From Streptomyces roseirectus (GTDB taxonomy: Bacteria; Actinomycetota; Actinomycetes; Streptomycetales; Streptomycetaceae), in the NCBI RefSeq assembly GCF_014489635.1, contig NZ_CP060828.1, positions 5,060,001 to 5,124,000 of the forward strand: DNA of 64,000 bases, read 5' to 3'. The notes beneath the pieces are model-generated. The model did not search any database. It was not told the DNA's origin and was given only the letters and a program-made list of their open reading frames with translations. Position 1 is the stretch's first letter. Each line of letters starts with the position of its first letter. Made by a program: the position numbers and the translations under genes. This document shows positions 39,547 through 47,291 of the stretch, one piece after another.

Positions 39547-40833
39547 GTGACCGAACCGAACGACAAGACGAAGCGCACCCGCCAACCCAACGGCGAGTCA
39601 TCCATCTACCTGGGCAGCGACGGCAAATGGCACGGCCGCGTGACCGTCGGCATCCGCGACGACGGCAAGCCGGACCGCCGCCACATCGAGCGCAAGACCC
39701 GCCCCGAGGTCGTGAAGGCCGTCCGCGCCATGGAGAAGCAGCGCGACGCCCAGACCCTGGCCAAGCCGGGTAAGCCCTGGACGGTCAAGACGTGGCTGAC
39801 TCACTGGATCGACACCATCGCGCCCCTCGCGGTGAACGAGAACACGATGGTCGGCTACGGCGTCGCCGTCCGGAAGCACCTGATTCCGGCACTCGGTGCG
39901 CACCGGCTGGACAAACTTCAGCCCGAGCACATCGAGCGCTTTTACGGGAAGATGCAGGCCAACGGCCGCAAGGCCGGAACGATTCACCAGATCCACCGCA
40001 CCTTCCGCACCGCGCTGAACGAGGCGGTACGGCGCGGCCACCTCGGACGGAACCCCGTCCAGTTGGCCAAGGCGCCCAGTGTCCGCGAGGAAGAGGTGGA
40101 GCCGTACACCGTCGAAGAGGTACAGCGGCTCTTGGCCACCGCCGACCGGCGCCGGAACGCTGCCCGTTGGGCCGTCGCGCTCGCGCTCGGTCTGCGGCAG
40201 GGGGAAGCGCTGGGCCTCAAGTGGACGGACGTCGACTTGGAGCGGGGTGTCCTGATGGTCCGCCGGAGTCGTCGCCGCCCGCGCTACGCCCACGGGTGCG
40301 GCGACCCCTGCGGCAGGAAAGCCGGGTACTGCCCCCAACGTCAGCGCACGAACCCCGAGACGGCCGACACGAAGTCCCGCGCGGGGCGGCGCGCGGTCGG
40401 CTTGCCCGCACAGCTTGTTGATCTGCTCCGAGTCCACCGGACCAAGCAGGACGCCGAACGCGCGGCTGCCGGCGACCAGTGGACGGACGAAGGATGGCTG
40501 TTCGCCACCCCGACCGGTCGGGGCACGTCGCCCCGTACGGACTACGACGACTGGAAGGAGCTGCTTGACGCCGCGAAGGTGCGGGACGGCCGTCTGCATG
40601 ATGCTCGTCACACCGCCGCCACGGTGCTGCTGATCCTCGGCGTCTCCGAACGCGCCGTCATGGGACTGATGGGCTGGTCGACTACGGCCATGGCCGCGCG
40701 GTACCAACACATGGTGGACAGCGTCCGGCACGAGGTGGCCAAGCAGGTCGACGGACTCATCTGGAAGCCGACCGGAGACAAGCCGGACGACGGTGACGAT
40801 GGCGCCGCCGGGGTGCCCGTACCGGCCAACTGA
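39547..40833 (+). CDS. int: Tyrosine integrase of the AICE
   Basis: The 428-residue recombinase has an N-terminal arm-binding domain (SSIYLGSDGKWHGRVTVGIR), a SAM-like core-binding domain (WLTHWIDTIAPLAVNENTMV) and a catalytic domain. The catalytic residues are Arg in ALGLRQGEALGLKW, His-x-x-Arg in LHDARHTAATVLL and the Tyr nucleophile in AARYQHMVDSV. An inserted Cys-containing loop (CGDPCGRKAGYCPQRQ) is frequent in actinobacterial integrases. GTG 39547 follows GAGGAG by seven bases. The stop codon is part of the right arm repeat. It integrates into the tRNA-Ser(CGA) 3' end. Confidence 0.93.
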   Translation: MTEPNDKTKRTRQPNGESSIYLGSDGKWHGRVTVGIRDDGKPDRRHIERKTRPEVVKAVRAMEKQRDAQTLAKPGKPWTVKTWLTHWIDTIAPLAVNENTMVGYGVAVRKHLIPALGAHRLDKLQPEHIERFYGKMQANGRKAGTIHQIHRTFRTALNEAVRRGHLGRNPVQLAKAPSVREEEVEPYTVEEVQRLLATADRRRNAARWAVALALGLRQGEALGLKWTDVDLERGVLMVRRSRRRPRYAHGCGDPCGRKAGYCPQRQRTNPETADTKSRAGRRAVGLPAQLVDLLRVHRTKQDAERAAAGDQWTDEGWLFATPTGRGTSPRTDYDDWKELLDAAKVRDGRLHDARHTAATVLLILGVSERAVMGLMGWSTTAMAARYQHMVDSVRHEVAKQVDGLIWKPTGDKPDDGDDGAAGVPVPAN

Positions 40834-40850
40834 GACGGAAACTGAGACGG
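40831..40850 (+). repeat. Right arm-type repeat, overlapping the int stop codon
   Basis: This is an exact copy of the 20-mer at 27103-27122; its first three bases are the TGA of int. It lies 48 bp inside attR. The asymmetric distances (107 bp left, 48 bp right) are usual for attP arms. Confidence 0.75.
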
Positions 40851-40856
40851 AACGCG

Positions 40857-40892
40857 ATGAGGGGTTGGCTCCAATTGGAGCCAACCCCTCAT
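40857..40892. terminator. 36-bp perfect palindrome at the element's right end
   Basis: The arm ATGAGGGGTTGGCTCC (40857-40872) with a central AATT reads the same on both strands through 40892. It can terminate int on the + strand and tRNA-Ser on the - strand, thus replacing the tRNA terminator that integration displaced to 26908. Confidence 0.85.
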
Positions 40893-40898
40893 TCACCT

Positions 40899-40953
40899 GC
40901 GGTAGCGGAGGGATTTGAACCCTCGGTGACTTGCGCCACACTCGCTTTCGAGG
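40899..40953 (-). repeat. attR, 55-bp core repeat within tRNA-Ser
   Basis: This stretch is identical to attL and continuous with the 5' part of tRNA-Ser on its right, so the functional tRNA is here and the copy at 26942 is the displaced one. Confidence 0.95.
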
Positions 40954-40984
40954 CGAGCTCCTTCGGCCGCTCGGACACGCTACC
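40900..40984 (-). tRNA. tRNA-Ser(CGA)
   Basis: Read on the - strand from 40984, the acceptor strand GGTAGCG pairs with CGCTACC. The anticodon arm is CTCGC-CTCGAAA-GCGAG with anticodon CGA, followed by a long class II variable arm and T-loop GTTCAAAT. The discriminator base G is at 40900 and CCA is not encoded. The 3' two thirds are supplied by the integrated element. Confidence 0.95.
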
Positions 40985-41028
40985 GAGAGAGACCTTACAA
41001 CATTCCGTTGGACGGTTGGTAATCGATC

Positions 41029-41454
41029 TCAGCGCTGACGAAAGAAGCTGGTCAGAAGCCCGGCACAGTCCTCGGCCAGCACCTCCCCGATCACCTCGGG
41101 ACGATGGTTCAGCCGCCGGTCGCGGACGACGTCCCAGACCGAACCCGCCGCCCCCGCCTTCTCGTCCCGCGCGCCGTAGACCACCCGGTCCACCCGCGCC
41201 TGCACCAACGCCCCCGCGCACATCACACACGGCTCCAGCGTGACGACGAGCGTGCAGTCGACGAGCCGCCACGCCCCCAGCGCCGACGCCGCCCGGCGCA
41301 GCGCCAGCACCTCCGCGTGCGCGGTCGGATCCCCGCCCGCCTCACGCTCGTTGTGCGCCGCCGCCAGCACGGTCGTGCCGTCCGGCGCGAGGACGACGGC
41401 CCCGACGGGGACGTCCGCGCCGGCCCGCCCCGCCTCGGCGAGGGCGAGCCGCAT
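41029..41454 (-). CDS. tadA: tRNA adenosine(34) deaminase TadA
   Basis: The 141-residue deaminase has the zinc/catalytic signature TAHAEVLAL (His and Glu proton shuttle) and LEPCVMCAGAL (two Cys ligands), plus the N-terminal EAGRAGADVPVGAVVL. It converts A34 of tRNA-Arg(ACG) to inosine; the tRNA target type is the one whose fragment opens this window. ATG 41454 lacks a clear binding site, and the frame continues upstream (DPVRDPWRPA) without a standard start, so translation may begin slightly earlier at a non-canonical codon. Confidence 0.92.
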   Translation of the reverse strand: MRLALAEAGRAGADVPVGAVVLAPDGTTVLAAAHNEREAGGDPTAHAEVLALRRAASALGAWRLVDCTLVVTLEPCVMCAGALVQARVDRVVYGARDEKAGAAGSVWDVVRDRRLNHRPEVIGEVLAEDCAGLLTSFFRQR

Positions 41455-41489
41455 CGCGGGACGCCAGGGGTCGCGTACGGGGTCGGGGG

Positions 41490-41996
41490 TCAGCGGACGG
41501 CTTCCAGGATCTCCGTCGCGCCGAGGGCGCCCGCGATCTCGCCCAGGGCGTCGCTGTCGAAGGACTTCAGCTCCTTCTCCGAGACGCCGAGGTCGTCCAG
41601 GAGTCGGGCGTCGCCCAGGGGGCCGTGCGGGACGGCTTCGGCGGCCGGGTCGTCGTCCTCGTCCTCCTCGCCGTCCTCGGTGCCGTCCAGGTCGAGGGCG
41701 TCCAGGTCGTCGGCGGGGTCCTTGGCGAGCAGGTCGGCGAGCAGCAGCTCGCCGTACGAGGTGCGGGCGGCCACCGCGGCGTCCGAGACGTACACGCGGG
41801 GGTCGTCCTCACCGTCCACACGGACGACGCCGAACCAGGCGTCCTCCTGCTCGATGAGGACGAGGACCGTGTCGTCGTCCACGGACGACTCGCGGGCCAG
41901 GTCGGCCAGATCGGCGAGGGTTTCCACATCGTCGAGCTCTGAGTCGCTCGCTTCCCACCCGTCTTCGGTGCGCGCGAGCAGTGCGGCGAAGTACAC
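41490..41996 (-). CDS. tRNA adenosine deaminase-associated protein
   Basis: The 168-residue, very acidic product is YFAALLARTEDGWEASDSEL, then LIEQEDAWFGVVRVDGEDDP, an Asp/Glu-rich stretch (DGTEDGEEDEDDDPAAEA) and a C-terminal helix region (LLDDLGVSEKELKSFDSDAL). It is the conserved companion gene directly upstream of tadA in streptomycetes; biochemical role unknown. The 35-bp gap to tadA implies an operon. Confidence 0.85.
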   Translation of the reverse strand: MYFAALLARTEDGWEASDSELDDVETLADLADLARESSVDDDTVLVLIEQEDAWFGVVRVDGEDDPRVYVSDAAVAARTSYGELLLADLLAKDPADDLDALDLDGTEDGEEDEDDDPAAEAVPHGPLGDARLLDDLGVSEKELKSFDSDALGEIAGALGATEILEAVR

Positions 41997-42244
41997 CGTG
42001 ACTCTCCCAGATGGTCAAAGGTGTGCCGGTTGGGGGTCCCCCCGGCGGAGGTCTTCGGGTGGGTCAAGAGCGCTGGCGCCGAGCCCCACCCACTCGGAAT
42101 CGTGGCAGAAACAAGGGCCCAAGGGGACGTCTTCGGCTCCCTGTGTCCGGCATTTTGATCGCGGATTCCCGCAACCGACCAGCGCACTCGCTTCTGCCAC
42201 CTGCGGATCGTACGCGGCTTTGCCATCGGCCAACGCACGGGCGG

Positions 42245-42286
42245 GGCTTGAGGCCGGTGAGGGGCCGGTGATCTTTACCTCAAGCC
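42245..42286. terminator. Hairpin between divergently placed small gene and tadA operon promoter region
   Basis: GGCTTGAGG (42245-42253) pairs with CCTCAAGCC (42278-42286). It lies just behind the leftward small basic protein gene. The rest of 41997-42297 holds the promoter region of the tadA pair and no gene that I can support. Confidence 0.5.
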
Positions 42287-42297
42287 GGCCCGACGGG

Positions 42298-42480
42298 TCA
42301 CCAGCGGAACGTCCGCATGCGCATCGCGTGCCTCAGCCGGGCCGCCTTCGCCCGGCGGGGCTGGACCCGGTCGCGCAGCTCCCGCGCCTCCGCCAGCTCG
42401 CGCAGGAACCGGGCGCGGCGCCGACGCCGGTCGGCCGCACTCTCGGTGCCCTCTTCGTCGCTTTCCGGGTTTTCCGGCAC
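42298..42480 (-). CDS. Small basic conserved protein
   Basis: The 60-residue product ENPESDEEGTESAADRRRRR, then ARFLRELAEARELRDRVQPR and AKAARLRHAMRMRTFRW, has an acidic head and an Arg-rich helical body. I recall near-identical small proteins between tadA and upp in other streptomycetes, which supports coding. The start is GTG 42480 with a weak binding site. The composition suggests nucleic-acid or ribosome association, but this is a guess. Confidence 0.72.
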   Translation of the reverse strand: MPENPESDEEGTESAADRRRRRARFLRELAEARELRDRVQPRRAKAARLRHAMRMRTFRW

Positions 42481-42581
42481 AGTTCACACCACCGCGGTTC
42501 AAGTCGGTCATCCTCACTGTGCCCCTGTTCGGGGTTCCGACGCCAGAGCGGGCGGGGTGTGGCCCCGGTTAATCTGGACGT

Positions 42582-43217
42582 ATGCGTCTCCACGTCGTCG
42601 ACCACCCCCTGGTCGCTCACAAGCTCACCACGCTGCGCGACCAGCGCACGGACTCCGCGACCTTCCGCCGCCTCGCCGACGAACTGGTCACCCTCCTCGC
42701 CTACGAGGCGACCCGCGACGTACGCACCGAGCAGGTCGACATCACGACCCCGGTCACCGAGACGACCGGCGTCAAGCTGTCGCACCCCCGCCCCCTCGTC
42801 GTCCCGATCCTGCGCGCGGGCCTCGGCATGCTCGACGGCATGGTCCGCCTCCTGCCCACCGCCGAGGTCGGCTTTCTCGGCATGATCCGCAACGAACAGA
42901 CCCTGGAGGCGTCCACCTACGCCACCCGCATGCCGGAAGACCTCTCCGGCCGCCAGGTCTACGTCCTCGACCCGATGCTGGCCACGGGCGGCACCCTGGT
43001 CGCGGCGATCCGCGAACTGATCAAGCGGGGTGCGGACGACGTAACGGCGGTAGTCCTCCTCGCGGCCCCCGAGGGCGTCGAGATCATGGAACGCGAACTC
43101 GCGGGCACCCCGGTGACGGTCGTGACGGCAGCGGTAGACGACCACCTGAACGAACAGGGCTACATCGTGCCGGGGCTGGGCGACGCCGGGGACCGCTTGT
43201 ACGGCGCGGCGGAGTAA
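42582..43217 (+). CDS. upp: Uracil phosphoribosyltransferase
   Basis: The 211-residue enzyme is typical of Upp: [40 protein letters not shown], the PRPP-binding [18 protein letters not shown] and the uracil-binding [19 protein letters not shown]. It makes UMP from uracil and PRPP. No good ribosome binding site precedes ATG 42582 (GGTTAATCTGGACGT), so the message may be leaderless or nearly so. A dispersed repeat follows the stop. Confidence 0.95.
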   Translation: MRLHVVDHPLVAHKLTTLRDQRTDSATFRRLADELVTLLAYEATRDVRTEQVDITTPVTETTGVKLSHPRPLVVPILRAGLGMLDGMVRLLPTAEVGFLGMIRNEQTLEASTYATRMPEDLSGRQVYVLDPMLATGGTLVAAIRELIKRGADDVTAVVLLAAPEGVEIMERELAGTPVTVVTAAVDDHLNEQGYIVPGLGDAGDRLYGAAE

Positions 43218-43257
43218 GGGTTCGCTTTGTAATGCCGGGGGGGCTGGTTGCTTTTTT

Positions 43258-43303
43258 AGGGGCGCGGGGAACTGCGCGACCAGCCCCCGACTACCCGCAC
43301 CCG
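43258..43303 (+). repeat. Dispersed intergenic repeat, copy 2
   Basis: AGGGGCGCGGGGAACTGCGC, followed by GACCAGCC and, after nine bases, ACCCGCACCC. It lies between the convergent upp and LytR_C genes, the latter ending two bases later. It matches the copies at 11630 and 54655. Confidence 0.8.
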
Positions 43304-43304
43304 C

Positions 43305-43949
43305 TCAACAACCCTTCTTGGCAACCGGGTTGGCGGCCTTAGGCGCACTCAACGCGGTAAGCGCCTTGGCGGCGTCAGCCGGCGTGGCCAACCCCTTGAA
43401 CGCGTTGCCGATGACGAAGTCCACGGACGCGTCCTTGCGGGCCGCGTCCATCTTCCGTTCGGCGCCGGGCAGTTGGACACCGACGACGGACAGCGATGTA
43501 CCGGACGCGGTGGGCAGGCCCACCAACACCCCGGCGCCGGGGACCTTCTTGTCGAACTGGGCCGGGGCGTTCCCTACCTGCCCGACCTTGAACCCGCGCT
43601 TCTTCAACTCATCCGCGGTGCTCTTGGCGAGCCCGCTGCGCGTGGTCGCGTTGAAGACGTTGACGGTGATCTGCGCGGGCTTGGGCAGAACGACGGCCGC
43701 CGTACTGGGCACCGCCTGCTTCGACTTCGGCGCGCACCCTCCGGAGGACGCCGCCGACGCCGTCCCGCCCCCGCCCGTGAAGACGTCGACGAGCTGCAAG
43801 GTCCCCCACCCGGCGACCCCGAGAACGGCTCCGCACGCGACGACGACCACAACGAGCCGCCCACGCCGCCGGGATGGCCGCATGCGCGGGTACTTGTCGC
43901 CTGTGATGCGGTACTTGCCGCCCATGCCGGGGGGAGTCAGCATGCTCAT
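43305..43949 (-). CDS. LytR C-terminal domain protein, membrane anchored
   Basis: The 214-residue product has a short cytoplasmic head with basic residues (RPSRRRGR), one membrane segment (LVVVVVACGAVLGVAGWGTL) and an external LytR_C domain (ITVNVFNATTRSGLAKSTAD, LKKRGFKVGQVGNAPA, GVLVGLP). LytR_C domains occur with wall-polymer ligases and alone; the isolated domain probably binds an envelope component. The ATG pair at 43949/43943 is in frame; neither has a strong binding site. Confidence 0.82.
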   Translation of the reverse strand: MSMLTPPGMGGKYRITGDKYPRMRPSRRRGRLVVVVVACGAVLGVAGWGTLQLVDVFTGGGGTASAASSGGCAPKSKQAVPSTAAVVLPKPAQITVNVFNATTRSGLAKSTADELKKRGFKVGQVGNAPAQFDKKVPGAGVLVGLPTASGTSLSVVGVQLPGAERKMDAARKDASVDFVIGNAFKGLATPADAAKALTALSAPKAANPVAKKGC

Positions 43950-44053
43950 GAGCGCAGCGTAGTGCGCCGACGCGCCCGTGACTAATAAACGATCATCCGA
44001 CACCGCACGGTCACACGGATTGCACCCGAAAGGGTCAACACGGCTACCCGGAG

Positions 44054-44077
44054 CCCGGCGTCAGAGCCCGCGCCGGG
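44054..44077 (-). terminator. Terminator of the small ParB-like gene
   Basis: CCCGGCG (44054-44060) pairs with CGCCGGG (44071-44077), immediately behind the leftward gene ending at 44080. Confidence 0.55.
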
Positions 44078-44079
44078 AT

Positions 44080-44376
44080 CTAGTCGAGTTCGAGCACGCG
44101 CGCGTGCAGCACCTGCCGCTGTTGCAGCGCCGCCCGCACCGCCCGGTGCAGCCCGTCCTCCAGATACAGATCGCCCTGCCACTTCACGACGTGCGCGAAG
44201 AGGTCCCCGTAGAACGTCGAGTCCTCGGCGAGCAGAGTCTCCAGATCGAGCTGCTGCTTCGTGGTCACGAGCTGATCGAGGCGGACCGGGCGCGGCGCGA
44301 CGTCCGCCCACTGCCGGGTGCTCTCCCGGCCGTGGTCGGGGTACGGCCGGCCGTTTCCGATGCGCTTGAAGATCAC
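44080..44376 (-). CDS. Conserved small protein with ParB-like pattern
   Basis: The 98-residue product IFKRIGNGRPYPDHGRESTR, then VRLDQLVTTKQQLDLETLLA, STFYGDLFAHVVKWQGDLYL and EDGLHRAVRAALQQRQVL. The order of a short strand (VRLDQLV), a helix and D-G-L-H-R resembles the start of ParB/Srx domains (V.ID.L.....DGHHR), but this is pattern-level only. It is widely conserved in streptomycetes in my memory; function unknown. Confidence 0.75.
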   Translation of the reverse strand: MIFKRIGNGRPYPDHGRESTRQWADVAPRPVRLDQLVTTKQQLDLETLLAEDSTFYGDLFAHVVKWQGDLYLEDGLHRAVRAALQQRQVLHARVLELD

Positions 44377-44482
44377 ACGGAAAGCCTACCGGCCCAGACC
44401 TTCCGGGCGCAGCCACGGCGGCGGAGTGCGACGCTGCAAATAACGTCAGGTACCCAGGCAAACCGGGAACGAGGGGCAGTCG

Positions 44483-46003
44483 ATGAGCACGAGCGGACCG
44501 ACCCCGGACGCGGTCACGGAGATCGCGGCCGGTTACGCCTTCACGGGCCCCGCCCTCGACCTCGGCGCACTCCTGTGGGACGGCGCCGCCCACCCCGAGG
44601 CGGCCGTCCGCATCCCCCTGCCCGTGCTCAACCGGCACGGACTCGTCGCGGGCGCCACCGGCACCGGCAAGACGAAGACGCTCCAGCTGATCGCCGAGCA
44701 GCTGTCGGCGCAGGGCGTCCCCGTCTTCCTCGCGGACGTGAAGGGCGACCTCTCGGGCATTTCGGCGCCGGGCGAGGCGGGGGAGAAAGTACAGGCCAGG
44801 GCCGCCGAAGTAGGCCAGAAATGGACCCCGTCCGGCTTCCCCGCGGACTTCTACGCCCTCGGCGGCATCGGCCACGGCATCCCCGTCCGCGCGACGGTCA
44901 CCAGCTTCGGCCCCGTCCTGCTCGCCAAGGTGCTCCAGCTGAACCCCACCCAGGAGCAGTCCCTCGGCCTGATCTTCCACTACGCCGACACCAAGGGCCT
45001 CGAACTCCTCGACCTCAAGGACCTCCGCGCGGTCGTCGCCTTCCTCACCTCGGACGAGGGCAAGACGGAACTCACGAACATCGGCGGCCTCTCGACGGCG
45101 ACGGCGGGCGTGATCCTGCGGTCCCTGACGGCCTTCGAGGCACAGGGCATGTCCGACTTCTTCGGCGAACCCGAATTCGACACCGCGGACTTCCTGCGGA
45201 CGGCCCCCGACGGCCGGGGCATCGTCTCCGTCCTCGAACTCCCGGCGGTCCAGGACAAACCCCAGCTCTTCTCCACCTTCCTCATGTGGCTGCTGGCCGA
45301 CCTCTTCCACGACCTCCCCGAGATCGGCGACGCCGACAAACCCCGCCTCGTCTTCTTCTTCGACGAGGCGCACCTCCTCTTCAACGGCGCCTCGAAGGCG
45401 TTCCTCGACTCCATCACCCAGACCGTCCGCCTCATCCGCTCCAAGGGCGTCGGCGTCTTCTTCGTCACCCAGACCCCGAAAGACGTCCCCGCCGACGTCC
45501 TCGCCCAGCTCGGCAACCGCGTCCAGCACGCGCTGCGCGCCTTCACGCCGGACGACCAGAAAGCGCTCAAGGCGACCGTCAAGACGTTCCCGAATTCCGC
45601 GTACGACCTTGAGGAACTGCTGACCTCGCTGGGAACGGGGGAGGCGGTCGTCACCGTCCTCAGCGAGAAGGGGGCGCCGACGCCGGTCGCGGCGACGCGG
45701 CTGCGGGCGCCGGAGTCGTTGATGGGGCCGGTCGAGGCGGGGGTTTTGGAGCGGGCGGTGGCGGGGTCGGTGCTGTACGGACGTTATGCACAGGCTGTGG
45801 ACAGGGAGTCGGCGTACGAGAAGCTGGAGCAGAGGCCGGCTTCTGGGGCTGCGGTTGAGCCTCAGCGGAAGAAAGAGGCGCCGTCGATGGTCGAGCAGGT
45901 GATGGGCAGCGGGATGTTCAAATCCCTGGCGCGGTCGATCGGGACGCAATTGGGCCGGGAAATCACGCGGTCGCTTTTCGGGACGGCTCGGCGGCGGCGC
46001 TGA
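44483..46003 (+). CDS. HerA-like ATPase (DUF853 family)
   Basis: The 506-residue protein has Walker A VAGATGTGKTKTLQ (about residue 56), a motif FLADVKGDLSGI, Walker B PRLVFFFDEAHLLFNGA, an arginine-rich sensor region QTVRLIRSKGVGVFFVTQTP and the QLGNRVQHALRAFTP segment. The C-terminal tail is basic (GREITRSLFGTARRRR). The DUF853/HerA group are hexameric DNA-translocating ATPases; the physiological role in actinobacteria is unclear. Monocistronic, with a terminator overlapping its stop codon. Confidence 0.88.
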   Translation: MSTSGPTPDAVTEIAAGYAFTGPALDLGALLWDGAAHPEAAVRIPLPVLNRHGLVAGATGTGKTKTLQLIAEQLSAQGVPVFLADVKGDLSGISAPGEAGEKVQARAAEVGQKWTPSGFPADFYALGGIGHGIPVRATVTSFGPVLLAKVLQLNPTQEQSLGLIFHYADTKGLELLDLKDLRAVVAFLTSDEGKTELTNIGGLSTATAGVILRSLTAFEAQGMSDFFGEPEFDTADFLRTAPDGRGIVSVLELPAVQDKPQLFSTFLMWLLADLFHDLPEIGDADKPRLVFFFDEAHLLFNGASKAFLDSITQTVRLIRSKGVGVFFVTQTPKDVPADVLAQLGNRVQHALRAFTPDDQKALKATVKTFPNSAYDLEELLTSLGTGEAVVTVLSEKGAPTPVAATRLRAPESLMGPVEAGVLERAVAGSVLYGRYAQAVDRESAYEKLEQRPASGAAVEPQRKKEAPSMVEQVMGSGMFKSLARSIGTQLGREITRSLFGTARRRR

Positions 46004-46041
46004 AATGGGGGTGGGCCGGATTTATTGGCCCACCCCCATTT
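46003..46041. terminator. Terminator overlapping the HerA-like gene stop
   Basis: AAATGGGGGTGGGCC (46003-46017) pairs perfectly with GGCCCACCCCCATTT (46027-46041). The first A is the last base of the TGA, and T-rich sequence follows. It also serves the convergent small gene ending at 46046. Confidence 0.9.
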
Positions 46042-46045
46042 CTGT

Positions 46046-46192
46046 TCAGCGGCTCTGCTCAGTCGGCGACTGGGCCCGCTTCTCGTTCTCCGGACGCTTC
46101 TCCCGGATCACCGACTCCGTCGCTTCCGGCGCCGTCCGCCGGGCCTCCGCGCGCAGCAAAGCACGCAGTACCGCATAAGGGTCTGTGGGCAT
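46046..46192 (-). CDS. Small charged protein
   Basis: The 48-residue product PTDPYAVLRALLRAEARRTA, then PEATESVIREKRPENEKRAQ, is helical and highly charged. ATG 46192 follows GAGGAAAC. The terminator directly after it and biased codon use support a real short gene, but no function is known. Confidence 0.5.
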   Translation of the reverse strand: MPTDPYAVLRALLRAEARRTAPEATESVIREKRPENEKRAQSPTEQSR

Positions 46193-46263
46193 GACTTTGT
46201 TTCCTCGCTCTGCGTGAAAGATGGGGTGTTTCGGGGATTTCGGGACTTTCCGAAACGCCGTCA

Positions 46264-46578
46264 TCAGCACCGCAGAACCACACATCGCACGGCGGAGAGC
46301 GCGGGGGGAACGCGGGTCTCCGGGAACCTCTCCTGAACCTGCTCCGGAACTCCCGCCGGGACCTCCGGCAGCGCAGCGGGCCGCAACACCGTCACGGCAC
46401 GCTCGACCGGCGCCGCCGACGGCCGCAGGCCGCTGTCGACGACGTCGTACTCCACACTCTCGACGGCCATCGCCACGCACGGCACCGTGCAGGCTTCCCC
46501 CGGCACCAGCAACGCGAGCACCACGGCCAACGCCCGCAGCCAGGTCCGGCCGCGCGAAAGAAGTCGTGTACTACTCAC
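46264..46578 (-). CDS. Small membrane or exported protein
   Basis: The 104-residue product has a basic N-terminus (RLLSRGRTWLR), a hydrophobic segment (ALAVVLALLVPGEACTVPCV) and an external-looking remainder with a final Cys pair (VRCVVLRC). Start at GTG 46578 with a weak binding site. It might be an exported protein with disulfides. No family is recognised. Confidence 0.58.
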   Translation of the reverse strand: MSSTRLLSRGRTWLRALAVVLALLVPGEACTVPCVAMAVESVEYDVVDSGLRPSAAPVERAVTVLRPAALPEVPAGVPEQVQERFPETRVPPALSAVRCVVLRC

Positions 46579-46691
46579 ACAACGGGGATGCCCATGGCGC
46601 GCGGGGGAGGAGTCATGAGGGCGGCGAAATCAACCCGTTCGGAGGAGCGCACGGGGAATCAGTGGGGAGCGCTTTTCTCTTTTCGGGTCCG

Positions 46692-47267
46692 CTACCCCTT
46701 GGCCTCTTTCTTTTTCTCCTGCTTGTATGCCCGAACCTTGGCCAAAGAGTCCACCCCCGTGATATCCGCCACGGACCGATAAACCTTGGCCTCCCCATAA
46801 CTCCCCGCAGCCTCCCGCCACCCCGTCGGCCGCACCCCCAGTTGCTTACCGAGCAGCGCCAGGAAAATCTGGGCCTTCTGTTTCCCGAACCCCGGCAGCG
46901 CCTCAAGCCGCTTCAACAGCTCGCCCCCGCTCGTGACCCCGGTCCACACCTGCTCGGCGTCCCCGTCGTAGTGCTCGACGAGGTACTGGCAGAGCTGCTG
47001 AACCCGCTTCGCCATCGACCCCGGATACCGGTGCACCGCCGGCTTCTCGGAGAGCGCCGACGCGAACCGCTCGGGATCCATCCCGGCGATCTCGTGGGCG
47101 TCGAGGTCGTCGGCGCCGAGCCGGTCCGCGATGGTCCGGGGGCCCTTGAAGGCCCACTCCATCGGCACCTGCTGATCCAGCAGCATGCCGACCAGCGCCG
47201 CGAGCGCGGACCGCCCGAGCAGTTCGTCGGCGTCGGGATCCTGCGCGAGATGAAGGGTGACGTCCAT
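46692..47267 (-). CDS. HhH-GPD base-excision repair family protein
   Basis: The 191-residue product fits the small actinobacterial HhH-GPD type: ALAALVGMLLDQQVPMEWAF at the start of the helical domain and the helix-hairpin-helix LEALPGFGKQKAQIFLALLG. The usual catalytic Lys/Asp positions are difficult to assign, and these short forms may act as DNA-binding or glycosylase-like proteins. A Lys/Glu-rich tail (YKQEKKKEAKG) ends it. Confidence 0.85.
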   Translation of the reverse strand: MDVTLHLAQDPDADELLGRSALAALVGMLLDQQVPMEWAFKGPRTIADRLGADDLDAHEIAGMDPERFASALSEKPAVHRYPGSMAKRVQQLCQYLVEHYDGDAEQVWTGVTSGGELLKRLEALPGFGKQKAQIFLALLGKQLGVRPTGWREAAGSYGEAKVYRSVADITGVDSLAKVRAYKQEKKKEAKG

Positions 47268-47291
47268 GCCCCGATGATCCCGCCGAAGACG

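Larger units (their letters stand above)
26942..40953. mobile_element. Actinomycete integrative and conjugative element (AICE) in tRNA-Ser(CGA)
   Basis: The element is bounded by a perfect 55-bp direct repeat (26942-26996 and 40899-40953) derived from the 3' end of tRNA-Ser; one unit length is 13,957 bp. It contains every AICE module: regulation (GntR, GNAT), spread genes, an FtsK/TraSA translocase, prim-pol and ATPase replication genes with an iteron region, and xis plus int beside the right att site. No transposase or type IV secretion genes are present, as expected for double-stranded transfer by a single translocase. All modules look intact, so the element may be functional. Cargo is light: a GNAT, two C5 methylase homologues and a PycTM-like protein. 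Confidence 0.95.
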
